Of a stretch of DNA of 64,000 bases, positions 40,197 to 48,910 are shown in pieces. The DNA is from Chloroflexota bacterium. Its GTDB lineage: Bacteria > Chloroflexota > Anaerolineae > Anaerolineales > Villigracilaceae. Under the pieces are notes generated by a model. It had not been told where the DNA came from. It searched no databases and worked only from the letters and a program-made list of their open reading frames with translations. Position numbers and translations under genes: made by a program. The stretch is from contig JACRMH010000006.1 of assembly GCA_016219545.1 (NCBI GenBank), forward strand, positions 1 to 64,000, written 5' to 3'. Numbering within the stretch: position 1 is the stretch's first letter; every line of letters starts with the position of its first letter.

Positions 40197-41960
40197 CTAT
40201 TGAATGGTTTTGAGATAAATGTCTGCCATGATGCGGATCCATTCAGGCACGCTGGGGTTTGAGCCAAGAGAAATCAGGATTTTTCTTGCGTTTTCCTTAT
40301 TTCCCATTTTTGCCTCAACCTCTGCCCTGAGCAGCGCCGCTTCGTTCATGTCAGGTTGTAACTTTTCAGCATTTGATAATTGCATGATTGCTTCATTGAT
40401 ATCACCGTTGAATAGGGCGTATCGTCCGCGCGCCACAAAGCCCAGCGGCGTGTCGGCGTTGTCAATACGTTCGAAGAACAAGAGCGGCATTTCTTTTTGT
40501 TCGGTGGCTTTAAAGATGGCCTCGTTGAAATCATTTTGAATTTCAATTGGCATTTCTTTTACACGATAACTTTGGTTCAAGCGCAAATACATTTCTGCAG
40601 TTGGCACCCAGGCCTCGCGCTTCTTAAATTCCATTGCCGCACTCAGGAAGAAATCTTTGTTGTTTGGTCCCGCCAAATTTGCGGCCTGCGCCAGTTCATC
40701 CAATGCGGCGTGCATTTCCTTCGCATCCCAAAGTGCCAGGGCAAGTTTCAAATGAGCATTCGGATCGCTGGGGTTTTGGTTAACCATATCCTGTGCGGCG
40801 CCTACTTCAGGCGAAATATTCGACGGCATGAGGGTGGCTTGTACTGCGGTAGGAGGAAGATTCGTAACAGGGATGATGCTGGCCACAGTTGTTGCTTTAT
40901 CGGGAGTCTTTGGGTTTTTAGGTCTCGATGCTACGTACGCGAACATACAACAAAGCAGAAGGATGATACCGATCCCGACCCACATCCACGGTGAACGCTT
41001 CTTTGCCGGCGACCGGGTAGCTGGTGCTGCGACATTTACAGGGGATGACGTTTGAGTTTTTGCAATCGTCGGCTGCTCGCTCGCGAGTGCTGCAGTACGC
41101 ATCGTAATGGATGTCCCCTGCATGGGCACGCCGGCCTCCATCCACGCATCTTTAAAAGCCTTCATCATTTCTTCAACAGTTTCGTAACGGTCGAGGCGGT
41201 CTTTCGCAAGTGACTTTAACAAGACCCGCTGCACCGGCTCCGGTACTTTCGGGTTGACCTTCATCGGCAGGGGGAGCGGCGTATAAATATGATCGTGAAT
41301 AATGGAGAAGGGAGTATCCGCACTGAATGGGACTTGTCCCACCACCATTTCATATAACATCACGCCGAAGGAGTAAATATCTGTCCCGGCATCGAGTTCC
41401 TTTTTCCCCATAGCCTGCTCGGGCGAGATATATTGAGGCGTGCCCATGATCGAATCTGATGACATGGTGGATTCGCCCGCCTGCGCAATCCGCGCGAGTC
41501 CAAAATCTGCAAGATACATAATGCCGTCTTTTGCGATCATTACATTGGATGGCTTGATGTCACGGTGCAAAATCCCCTGACGGTGCGCGTACGCTAGCGC
41601 CGCACCGATCGAATTGACCACATCTTCGATTTCCGTTGATGTCAATGGACCCTGGTGTAAACGCGCCTTGAGCGTATCCCCCTCGATATATTTCATGACA
41701 AGATAAGGGCGCGCTTCATGTTCGGAATAATCATAAATGGGGACAATGTTGGGATGTTCCAGCTTTGCAACTACTCGCGCTTCGCGTTGGAAACGGGATG
41801 TAAATGTTTGGTCTTGATTAAAAGCCTGGTGTAACACTTTCAGGGCAACATAGCGGTCAAGCGAGGCGTGGTAGGCCTTGTAAACGGTCGCCATACCGCC
41901 CTGCCCAAGTTGTTCGATGATCCGGTAGGGACCAACGTTCTCGCCGATATTAAAAGACAT
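40197..41960 (-). CDS. Membrane Ser/Thr protein kinase with TPR-like tail
   Basis: The product is 587 residues. The kinase domain (about 10-270) has the Gly loop EQLGQGGMATVYKAY, Lys in YVALKVL, HRDIKPSN, DFGLARIAQAG and the APE-like GTPQYISPEQAMG. A single membrane span lies near 325-345 (WMWVGIGIILLLCCMFAYVA). The outer part looks like TPR repeats (ALALWDAKEMHAALDELAQA, LLRAEVEAKMGNKENARKIL), not PASTA domains. It may sense an envelope signal. The ribosome site and a TATAAT box upstream give it a start of its own, and tpiA follows closely. Confidence 0.92.
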   Translation of the reverse strand: MSFNIGENVGPYRIIEQLGQGGMATVYKAYHASLDRYVALKVLHQAFNQDQTFTSRFQREARVVAKLEHPNIVPIYDYSEHEARPYLVMKYIEGDTLKARLHQGPLTSTEIEDVVNSIGAALAYAHRQGILHRDIKPSNVMIAKDGIMYLADFGLARIAQAGESTMSSDSIMGTPQYISPEQAMGKKELDAGTDIYSFGVMLYEMVVGQVPFSADTPFSIIHDHIYTPLPLPMKVNPKVPEPVQRVLLKSLAKDRLDRYETVEEMMKAFKDAWMEAGVPMQGTSITMRTAALASEQPTIAKTQTSSPVNVAAPATRSPAKKRSPWMWVGIGIILLLCCMFAYVASRPKNPKTPDKATTVASIIPVTNLPPTAVQATLMPSNISPEVGAAQDMVNQNPSDPNAHLKLALALWDAKEMHAALDELAQAANLAGPNNKDFFLSAAMEFKKREAWVPTAEMYLRLNQSYRVKEMPIEIQNDFNEAIFKATEQKEMPLLFFERIDNADTPLGFVARGRYALFNGDINEAIMQLSNAEKLQPDMNEAALLRAEVEAKMGNKENARKILISLGSNPSVPEWIRIMADIYLKTIQ

Positions 41961-41989
41961 TACATGATCTCCGCTCGTAATTTTTTTCG

Positions 41990-41995
41990 ATTATA
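41990..41995 (-). promoter_or_regulatory. Putative -10 box upstream of the kinase gene
   Basis: TATAAT on the minus strand, about 30 bases before the start codon. No clear -35 box, so this is a weak call. Confidence 0.4.
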
Positions 41996-42052
41996 GCCGA
42001 GTGTGATTATTTTTAGTTACCATGCTGTAAATTGTCTGTAAATTGAAATGAA

Positions 42053-42078
42053 GAACGGGCAGGGTTCTCTGCCCGTTC
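42053..42078 (-). terminator. Hairpin after the small membrane-protein gene
   Basis: GAACGGGCAG and CTGCCCGTTC form a perfect 10-bp stem with a 6-base loop. It separates the 42116-42625 gene from the kinase gene. Only a weak T run follows. Confidence 0.55.
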
Positions 42079-42115
42079 CTACCTCTTATTTTGTTCCAAA
42101 TACAATGGAAAGGGT

Positions 42116-42625
42116 TTATTTGTTGATCAACTCCGGCGAGAAATTGATGGTGCCATCAGAGTTGGGAGTAAAAAAGACCCGAAAGACCGGATTGGAACCA
42201 TTTTCGCAGAATAATTCCCAAGTCTCCTCCCAAACGCCGGCGCTATCCGGCTCTGAGGTTACCGTGAGGACCGATATTATAGCGAGTGGAGATACACAAC
42301 CGGCCTGCTCCTCTGCCATCGGTACAATAAAGTTCCAAACACGTTTACGCAGGGCATTATCCCCTCGTCCACCTTGAGGAATATTAGGGTCAAACGCTTC
42401 TTCAGTTGCAGGGGTTGGAATAAAGGTATTTTCAAAAGATTCAGTGGGCATTATTTCTTGCGAATCCAACGGAGGAAAGGATGTCGCTGTACGATTCAGG
42501 GCGAAAAACCCAGCTCCCGCTATTAGACATAAGATCAATGCGCCGCAACAACATGCAAATATGACAGAGACTGCCACAATGACTGGAATATTAGACTTCT
42601 TTTGAGGTCGTGATATGGGTTCCAT
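42116..42625 (-). CDS. Single-span membrane protein, unknown
   Basis: The product is 169 residues. A hydrophobic segment lies near residues 13-41 (VIVAVSVIFACCCGALILCL), preceded by a basic stretch, so the rest is probably outside the membrane. The outer domain contains EEQAGCVSPLAIISVLTVTS and GSNPVFRVFFTPNSDGTINF. I do not recognise it. GGAG precedes the ATG. It sits between pgk and the Ser/Thr kinase, with terminators on both sides, so it may be a separate unit. Confidence 0.65.
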   Translation of the reverse strand: MEPISRPQKKSNIPVIVAVSVIFACCCGALILCLIAGAGFFALNRTATSFPPLDSQEIMPTESFENTFIPTPATEEAFDPNIPQGGRGDNALRKRVWNFIVPMAEEQAGCVSPLAIISVLTVTSEPDSAGVWEETWELFCENGSNPVFRVFFTPNSDGTINFSPELINK

Positions 42626-42650
42626 TTACAATCTCCGGGGTTGAAATATA

Positions 42651-42683
42651 AAAAAGGATGAACATACCCAGTCCATCCTTTGA
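42651..42683 (-). terminator. Intrinsic terminator after pgk
   Basis: On the minus strand AAAGGATG pairs with CATCCTTT and a T tract follows. Confidence 0.7.
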
Positions 42684-42687
42684 AAAA

Positions 42688-43860
42688 CTATTTATCGAGC
42701 AGTGCCGCCACACCGGGCAATTCTTTTCCTTCAAGGAATTCGAGCGATGCGCCGCCTCCAGTGGAAACGTGCGTCATTTGTTTTGCAACGCCCGCCTTCT
42801 TGACTGCACTGGCAGAGTCTCCGCCGCCGATGACTGTGATCGCACCGGATTCAGCCAACATGCGCGCGAGGGCGAATGTGCCTTCAGCGAATTTCGGCAT
42901 TTCGAAGACGCCGACCGGTCCATTCCAGACGACGAGCTTGACTCCGTCCAATGAGGTTTTGTACAGTTCCAGAGTCTTCGGTCCTACATCCAACATACGC
43001 CAGCCTGCGGGGATCTTGTCCACATCCACAGTTTGGGTGTTGGCTTCGGCATCGAATTTATCGGCGATGATCGCATCCACAGGCAGGATGATCTTATCTT
43101 TTGATTTTGCCAAAATGGTTTTTGCCAACTCAATGGACTCGGCTTCCACAAGACTGTCTCGCATATTGAGTCCCTGCGCGGCGAGGAAAGTGTTTGCCAT
43201 GCCGCCACCGATGATCAGCTTGTCACATTTGGAAAGCAGGGTCTCAACGACCAGGATCTTGTCGCTGATCTTTGCGCCGCCGAGGATGGCAATGTAAGGA
43301 TGTTCGGGGTTCGCAACTGCGCGCCCTAGATATTCGAGTTCCTGTTCCATCAGGAAACCGGAAACGGCCGGCAGGAAGCGCGCAATCCCTTCGGTGGATG
43401 AATGTGCGCGATGAGCAGAACCAAATGCGTCGTTGACATACACATCACCGAGCGAAGCCATTTGCTTTGCGAGGTCAAGATCATTCTTTTCTTCGCCAGC
43501 ATGGAAGCGTGTGTTTTCCAGCATCATTACGTCGCCGGGCTTCATTGCCTGCGCCATCTTCTCTACTTCCGCGCCGACACAATCAGGCGCCATTTTGACG
43601 GGAGTCCCTAACAGTGTGGCTAAAACTTCTGAAGCGGCACGCAGGCTAAACTCCGCGTCTGGACCGCCTTTTGGTCGCCCCAGATGACTCATTAAAATTA
43701 AAGATGCGCCTTGTTCCAAAACATATTTAATAGTCGGCAGTGCGGCTTTGATGCGCTTGTCATCGGTCACTTTGCCGTCGGCCATTGGCACATTAAAGTC
43801 CACGCGCATAAGAACGCGTTTGTTTTTTAGATCAATATCTTTTACAGTTTTTTTATTCAT
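42688..43860 (-). CDS. pgk: Phosphoglycerate kinase
   Basis: The product is 390 residues from the ATG at 43860, starting [20 protein letters not shown]; the frame continues upstream into a palindromic repeat. Family motifs are [37 protein letters not shown], the nucleotide loop in LGGAKISDK and ending [17 protein letters not shown]. It makes ATP from 1,3-bisphosphoglycerate. gap lies just upstream in the same direction and a hairpin lies between them. Confidence 0.96.
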   Translation of the reverse strand: MNKKTVKDIDLKNKRVLMRVDFNVPMADGKVTDDKRIKAALPTIKYVLEQGASLILMSHLGRPKGGPDAEFSLRAASEVLATLLGTPVKMAPDCVGAEVEKMAQAMKPGDVMMLENTRFHAGEEKNDLDLAKQMASLGDVYVNDAFGSAHRAHSSTEGIARFLPAVSGFLMEQELEYLGRAVANPEHPYIAILGGAKISDKILVVETLLSKCDKLIIGGGMANTFLAAQGLNMRDSLVEAESIELAKTILAKSKDKIILPVDAIIADKFDAEANTQTVDVDKIPAGWRMLDVGPKTLELYKTSLDGVKLVVWNGPVGVFEMPKFAEGTFALARMLAESGAITVIGGGDSASAVKKAGVAKQMTHVSTGGGASLEFLEGKELPGVAALLDK

Positions 43861-43875
43861 CTTTTCACCAAAACG

Positions 43876-43906
43876 TTGTAGGGGCGGGGTCACCCCGCCC
43901 CTACAA
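43876..43906. repeat. GTAGGGGCGGGGT hairpin between gap and pgk
   Basis: TTGTAGGGGCGGGGT and ACCCCGCCCCTACAA form a perfect 15-base inverted repeat around one C. It lies inside the gap-pgk unit, without a T tract. A related imperfect element is at 55042-55070. Confidence 0.8.
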
Positions 43907-43911
43907 GTACA

Positions 43912-44922
43912 TTACAGAGATTTCGCCATCAAGGCCGTGAGGTCAGCGGTGCGGCAGGCGTAGCCCCATTCGTTATCGTACCAGGCCACAACTTTAATGA
44001 GGTTGCCGAGAACAATGGTATCCATGGCGCTGAAGACACTGGAGAAAGATGTACCGCGCAGATCGGTGGAGACAAGCGGTTCATCCGTGACATCGAGGAT
44101 GCCTTTCATGGAACCATTGGCATACTCAAGCATGGCGGCACGGATATCTTCGATGCTGGCTTCCTTGTTTAGAATGGCGGTGAAATCAACAACTGAAACT
44201 GTGGGCGTGGGTACGCGGAAAGCCATGCCGCCGAATTTTCCTTTAAGTTCGGGGATCACGAGACCAACAGCCTTTGCCGCGCCTGTTGAAGAAGGCACGA
44301 TGTTTTGCGCAGCGGCGCGGGCATCTCGCAGATCTTTTGCGCCCACATCCTGAAGTTTCTGGGAATTTGTATATGCGTGGACAGTTGTGAGCAAGCCTCT
44401 GTCAATGCCGAATTTATCATTGAGGACTTTTGCCACGGGAGCAAGTCCGTTCGTGGTGCAGGATGCGTTGGAAACTATGTTGTGTTTCTTGGCATCATAT
44501 TTATCATCGTTCACGCCCAACACAATGGTGATGTCTTCGTTCTTGGCAGGAGCGGAAATGATAACTTTCTTCGCGCCGCCTGATTCAATATGTGCTTTGG
44601 CTTTGGTGGCATCGGTGAAGAAGCCGGTGGATTCGATGACGATATCCACGCCCATGTCACCCCATTTGATCGCGCCGGGATCTTTCTCAGCCGAGACCGT
44701 GACCGTTTTTCCATCAACGACCAAATGACCGCCTTTTACTTCAACGCTCTTGTCAAAATTCCCGTAGGTTGAATCATGCTTGAGCAGGTGAGCGTTCGTC
44801 TCGGGATCGAACAGATCATTGACTGCCACGACTTCAAGTTCCTGTGGGAAACGAGCCTTAAGTGTGCGAAAGGCGAGACGCCCAATGCGGCCAAAACCGT
44901 TAATTCCAATTTTTACTGTCAT
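43912..44922 (-). CDS. gap: Glyceraldehyde-3-phosphate dehydrogenase
   Basis: The product is 336 residues. The NAD site is [18 protein letters not shown], the catalytic Cys is in [15 protein letters not shown], and [20 protein letters not shown] and [15 protein letters not shown] follow, as in type I GAPDH. It feeds phosphoglycerate kinase in the same gene set. AAGGAGAATT precedes the ATG. yvcK ends 75 bases upstream in the same direction. Confidence 0.97.
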   Translation of the reverse strand: MTVKIGINGFGRIGRLAFRTLKARFPQELEVVAVNDLFDPETNAHLLKHDSTYGNFDKSVEVKGGHLVVDGKTVTVSAEKDPGAIKWGDMGVDIVIESTGFFTDATKAKAHIESGGAKKVIISAPAKNEDITIVLGVNDDKYDAKKHNIVSNASCTTNGLAPVAKVLNDKFGIDRGLLTTVHAYTNSQKLQDVGAKDLRDARAAAQNIVPSSTGAAKAVGLVIPELKGKFGGMAFRVPTPTVSVVDFTAILNKEASIEDIRAAMLEYANGSMKGILDVTDEPLVSTDLRGTSFSSVFSAMDTIVLGNLIKVVAWYDNEWGYACRTADLTALMAKSL

Positions 44923-44997
44923 TTTGAATTCTCCTTGAAGAAAAAAGTGATTTGTGAATAATAGTACAAATATTATTCTAACATGAATTTTCTGGAA

Positions 44998-46329
44998 TTA
45001 TACTCCGCGCTCGCTCAGAGGACCTGTGCGTTCATTATATATATCCATGATAACCTGTGCCAGTTTTTCAGAATCGTGCCGCCAGGGATGCCCATCATCC
45101 ACGAGATCGGCGCAATAGGTGCGTGAGTCTGAAAGGGTTTTCTCGTCTGTCTGTACCCATTGAGATGGGGCGATTTTCCCTTCGTAATTATCGTTACACA
45201 AAATTACGTCAAACAAATCTCCGCCGATGTGTCCTTCCAATACACGGACGTGGTCATGGCAGGTGAACGAATCTGTTTCACCGGATTGCGTAGCGATGTT
45301 GCAGATGAAGATCTTTACCGCGCGGCTGATCTGTATTGCGGAGAGCAGGTCATGTACAAGCAGGTTCGGCAGGATGCTCGTGTATAGACTGCCGGGTCCG
45401 GCAATGATCAAATCGGCGTTAAGGATGGCCTTGATAACAGGTGGAAATGCGGAGGCGTCATCCGGTTCCAGCCACACGCGGCGGACCCGGCCTGGAGTTG
45501 TGGGGATATTGCTTTCACCTTCCACCCGCACTTCATTAATGGAATGTGGAACTTCCATGCTGGCAACCAACTTGACATCGTGAAGGGTGGAAGGAAGTAC
45601 ACGCCCGTTCACTGATAATACGCGGCCAGATTCAACAACGGCTTCTTCAAAACTTCCAGTAATGTCTGCCAAAGCGGTGATGAAAAGATTTCCAAATGAA
45701 TGTCCTTCTAGATCGGGCGAACCGCTGAAGCGGTATTGAAAGAGTTGGGTGAGTAAGTCCTCGTCATTGGATAATGCGGCCAGACAGTTACGGATGTCTC
45801 CCGGCGGAAGAATGCCGAGGCTTTCACGCAGACGCCCTGAGGAGCCACCGTCATCTGCGACGGTGACCACAGCGGTGAGGTTACCTGTTTGTGTCTTGAG
45901 TCCGCGTAATAAAGTCGTGAGTCCATGGCCGCCGCCGATGGCTACAATGCGGGGTCCGTGTTCGCGCCGGCGGAAGTCTGTCAACTGATTGAATACATTC
46001 GAGCCGGGACGAATGAACGGTTGAAGAAGAGAATGGTTAAGTTTATAGATTCCATAACCAACAATCCCAAGTCCGATCCCGCCAAAGATGATGGCGCGCC
46101 AGATGCGCGGAATGAAACGCAGGGATGCGTAGGAGAGGAATGTCAGCAGAATGGGGTTGGAGGAATCGGTACGATACAGGTCGATCAAAATGACGGCAAA
46201 GCCCAATGCCAATAAGGTGATGCCTACCATTACAAATAAGAACCAGCGTTTAATGCCCAAGCCTGGGCGGAACCAGCGCGGAATGTCGCGCAGGATTTGC
46301 CAAAGGCGGGTGAAGAGATCTTTTAGCAT
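44998..46329 (-). CDS. yvcK: YvcK/CofD-family gluconeogenesis factor, membrane-anchored
   Basis: The product is 443 residues from the ATG at 46329; the open frame extends upstream over the ROK promoter region. Two membrane spans lie in the first 90 residues, unlike the soluble Bacillus YvcK. The CofD-like domain begins RIVAIGGGHGLTTLLRGLKT, then VADDGGSSGRLRESLGILPP, GDIRNCLAAL and VRVEGESNIPTTPGRVRRVW. YvcK binds UDP-GlcNAc and links carbon supply to wall synthesis and cell shape. Position next to gap/pgk fits a role in carbon allocation. Confidence 0.9.
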   Translation of the reverse strand: MLKDLFTRLWQILRDIPRWFRPGLGIKRWFLFVMVGITLLALGFAVILIDLYRTDSSNPILLTFLSYASLRFIPRIWRAIIFGGIGLGIVGYGIYKLNHSLLQPFIRPGSNVFNQLTDFRRREHGPRIVAIGGGHGLTTLLRGLKTQTGNLTAVVTVADDGGSSGRLRESLGILPPGDIRNCLAALSNDEDLLTQLFQYRFSGSPDLEGHSFGNLFITALADITGSFEEAVVESGRVLSVNGRVLPSTLHDVKLVASMEVPHSINEVRVEGESNIPTTPGRVRRVWLEPDDASAFPPVIKAILNADLIIAGPGSLYTSILPNLLVHDLLSAIQISRAVKIFICNIATQSGETDSFTCHDHVRVLEGHIGGDLFDVILCNDNYEGKIAPSQWVQTDEKTLSDSRTYCADLVDDGHPWRHDSEKLAQVIMDIYNERTGPLSERGV

Positions 46330-46375
46330 AAAAAGATGATAGCAGGGATGAAGGGAGGAGTCAAATCCATTACGG

Positions 46376-46381
46376 TATAAT
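46376..46381 (+). promoter_or_regulatory. Putative -10 box of the ROK kinase gene
   Basis: TATAAT only 7 bases before the ATG at 46389, so the transcript would start at the start codon or a base before it. The -35 position is not recognisable. Confidence 0.4.
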
Positions 46382-46388
46382 TGCCCGT

Positions 46389-47327
46389 ATGAGCACAATT
46401 GTTGCGGTTGATATTGGTGGAACTCAATTGCGAGCCGCCACTTATAAAGAAAATCAGTTCCAGCCCATTGCCCAAAAACGAGTCGAAACAAAAGCCAGCG
46501 AACCAAACGCATTTAGCCGTCTGATCAAGGTGATCGAGGATATTTGGCCGCAGGGACAAAAAGTGGATGCCATTGGCGTTTCTTCCCCAGGACCTGTGGA
46601 CCCGCACTCAGGGGTTGTTATGGTCACGCCGAATATTAAGGAATGGCGTGATTTTCCTCTCACTGCAAAATTAACTGAACATTTCGGTGTTCCAGCTTAT
46701 TTAGATAACGATGCAAATCTCGCCGGGCTGGCGGAGTGGAAGTTCGGTGCGGGACGCGGCCATCATAATATTTTATATCTGACGGTGAGTACCGGCGTAG
46801 GCGGAGGGGTGATCATTGAAGACCGCATCTTGCAGGGACATCACGGCCTGGCTGCTGAACTCGGGCATTCGACTCTGCAGGAGGATGGTCCGCTCTGCGG
46901 CTGTGGTCAGCGTGGGCATCTCGAAGCGTACTCTTCAGGGACTGGGATCGAGCGCTTTGTGGCAGAGCAGCTCAAAGCGGGGCGTGAATCGGTTCTTAAT
47001 CCAGAAAAAAAGAATTCTGCATTTATGATATCCGAAGCGGCGAAACAGGGCGATGCATTATCCATCGAAGCCTATTCGATTGCCGGAAAATATTTGGGGA
47101 TCGGCGTGGCGAATTTTTTGCATGCATTCAATCCATCCATTGTGATCTTTGGCGGGGGTGTTTCGCAAAGCGGACCCCTCCTGTTCGACGCTTTTGAAGT
47201 GAGTTTAAAGGAACATGTCATTCATCCGCGCTATTTGGAGGGGCTGGTCATTAAAAAAGCGGAATTGGGCGATGACGCGGGGCTGCTCGGTGCTCGGGCG
47301 TTGGCTGAGTTGAAGTTGAGTTCTTAA
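46389..47327 (+). CDS. ROK-family sugar kinase (glucokinase-like)
   Basis: The product is 312 residues. The ATP site is VAVDIGGTQLRAATY, the sugar loop and base are AYLDNDANLAGLAEWKFGAG, and the catalytic Asp lies in DNDAN. A Cys-rich zinc-type segment reads PLCGCGQRGHLEAYSSGTG; the usual third Cys is His, which still allows metal binding but departs from the common CxCGxxGC. It likely phosphorylates glucose or a related sugar to feed glycolysis. Divergent from yvcK. Confidence 0.88.
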   Translation: MSTIVAVDIGGTQLRAATYKENQFQPIAQKRVETKASEPNAFSRLIKVIEDIWPQGQKVDAIGVSSPGPVDPHSGVVMVTPNIKEWRDFPLTAKLTEHFGVPAYLDNDANLAGLAEWKFGAGRGHHNILYLTVSTGVGGGVIIEDRILQGHHGLAAELGHSTLQEDGPLCGCGQRGHLEAYSSGTGIERFVAEQLKAGRESVLNPEKKNSAFMISEAAKQGDALSIEAYSIAGKYLGIGVANFLHAFNPSIVIFGGGVSQSGPLLFDAFEVSLKEHVIHPRYLEGLVIKKAELGDDAGLLGARALAELKLSS

Positions 47328-47331
47328 ATAT

Positions 47332-47386
47332 GTAGTGCGACATTCATGTCGCCTTGCAGCAAGAAGCGACATGAATGTCGCGGCAC
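47332..47386. repeat. Long inverted repeat before the aminotransferase
   Basis: GTGCGACATTCATGTCGC and GCGACATGAATGTCGCGGCAC form an inverted repeat of about 18 paired bases, each arm itself palindromic (GACATTCATGTC). It lies between the ROK gene and the ribosome site of the next gene. Confidence 0.75.
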
Positions 47387-47406
47387 AGAAAATACAAGGA
47401 GAATGT

Positions 47407-48729
47407 ATGGCAAAATCCAGTTTACCCGGGCCAAAGGCCAAGGCAATGATCGAGCGAGACCACAAGGTGATCTCGCCTTCTTATCCGCGTGGTTATCCGT
47501 TCGTCATGGATCACGGTAAAGGCAGTGAAGTGTGGGATGTGGACGGCAATCGTTTTTTGGATTTTATGGGTGGCATTGCAGTTGTATCAACCGGATATTC
47601 ACACCCGAAAGTTGTGAAGGCAATTCAGGAGCAGGCTGAAAAGTTCATCCATATTTCATCGGACTTCTACCATGAGAATTGGATCAAGCTCGCAGAGAAA
47701 CTGGATGAGATCGCGCCGTTCGAAGAGGATGCGCTTTCGTTCATGACGAACTCAGGGACTGAAGCTGTAGAAACAGCAATTAAGTTAGCGCGCTATCATA
47801 CCAAGCGCACGAACTTTATTGGTTTCACCGGCGCATTTCATGGGCGCACCATGGGCGCAGTGACATTCACGGCGAGCAAGGCAAAATATCACGGCGGCTT
47901 TTATCCGCTGATGAATGGCGTGACTCATGCGCCATTCCCCAATCCCTACCGCCCGATCTTGGAACGCCGTAAAGGTGAAGATTACGGCGAAGCAACTGTC
48001 CGTTATATTGAAGAGGAAATCCTTAATCAAATATTGCCGCCCAAAGATGTGGCTGGCATTTTGGTCGAAACCATTCAAGGCGAAGGCGGATATATTGTCC
48101 CGCCCGAAGGTTTCTATCCCGCGTTGCGAAAGTTGTGCGATAAGCACGGCATCTTAATGATCCTTGACGAAGTGCAATGCGGCATGGGGCGCACCGGCAA
48201 ATGGTGGGCGATCGAACACTTCGGCGTGGAACCGGATATGATCACATCTGCCAAAGGCATTGCTTCAGGTATGCCGCTCGGCGCGTGCATTGCACGCAAG
48301 TCTGTGATGGATTGGGAGATTGGCACGCATGGCAACACTTATGGCGGCAATCCCATTTCTTGTGCGGCATCTCTCGCGACAATTGACCTGATCGAAAGGG
48401 AATATTTGCAGAATGCAAAGGAAGTCGGCGAGTATGCGCTGGACGCACTCGAAGAAATTAAGGCGCGTCACCCCAGCATTGGTGAAGTCCGCGGCAAGGG
48501 ATTAATGATCGGCGTGGAATTCGTGAAAGACCGCGAGACAAAAGAACCCGCCAAGGAACTTACTGACCGAGTTGTAGATCTCGGGTTTGAGCGCGGCTTG
48601 TTGATGCTTTCCTGTGGCAAGAGTGTGATTCGCATTGCGCCTCCGCTTTCCATGAGCAAGAGCGAAATGGATGAAGGCTTGAAGTTGTTTGAAGATGCTT
48701 TGACGGCGGCGGAGAAGGAAGTGAAGTGA
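47407..48729 (+). CDS. Class III PLP aminotransferase (acetylornithine/4-aminobutyrate type)
   Basis: The product is 440 residues from the ATG at 47407, behind AAGGAG. The cofactor region is present: TNSGTEAVETAIKLARYHT, GFTGAFHGRTMGAVT, LVETIQGEGGYIVPPEGFYP, the Asp of ILDEVQCGMGRTG and the Schiff-base Lys in MITSAKGIASGMPLGACI. Members move amino groups from 4-aminobutyrate, acetylornithine or related omega-amines to 2-oxoglutarate. The length and N-terminal extension favour the 'acetylornithine aminotransferase family' GABA-type enzymes; the substrate is not decided by sequence alone. A terminator follows. Confidence 0.9.
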   Translation: MAKSSLPGPKAKAMIERDHKVISPSYPRGYPFVMDHGKGSEVWDVDGNRFLDFMGGIAVVSTGYSHPKVVKAIQEQAEKFIHISSDFYHENWIKLAEKLDEIAPFEEDALSFMTNSGTEAVETAIKLARYHTKRTNFIGFTGAFHGRTMGAVTFTASKAKYHGGFYPLMNGVTHAPFPNPYRPILERRKGEDYGEATVRYIEEEILNQILPPKDVAGILVETIQGEGGYIVPPEGFYPALRKLCDKHGILMILDEVQCGMGRTGKWWAIEHFGVEPDMITSAKGIASGMPLGACIARKSVMDWEIGTHGNTYGGNPISCAASLATIDLIEREYLQNAKEVGEYALDALEEIKARHPSIGEVRGKGLMIGVEFVKDRETKEPAKELTDRVVDLGFERGLLMLSCGKSVIRIAPPLSMSKSEMDEGLKLFEDALTAAEKEVK

Positions 48730-48760
48730 AGTAAAGAAAGAAGGAATAGGTGAGAAGCGA

Positions 48761-48803
48761 AAAGATCTTCGAGGTTATGAAATCTCGGAGACCTTTTTTT
48801 GTG
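48761..48803 (+). terminator. Intrinsic terminator after the aminotransferase
   Basis: AGATCTTCGAGG pairs with CTCGGAGACCT (two G-U pairs) around ATGAAAT, followed by seven Ts. Confidence 0.7.
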
Positions 48804-48910
48804 CCTGTGGGTGCCGATGGCTCTGCTGGAATCAGGATAACTGTCACTTTCGGAAATGTGGAGCAGGTTGTATAATTTTCGTGCGTAAAATCACAAACAG
48901 GAGAAAAACC

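Noticed and set aside
42680..43297. 205-codon plus-strand frame opposite pgk
   Set aside because: Antisense to the conserved Pgk; Ser/Pro/Thr-rich shadow translation.
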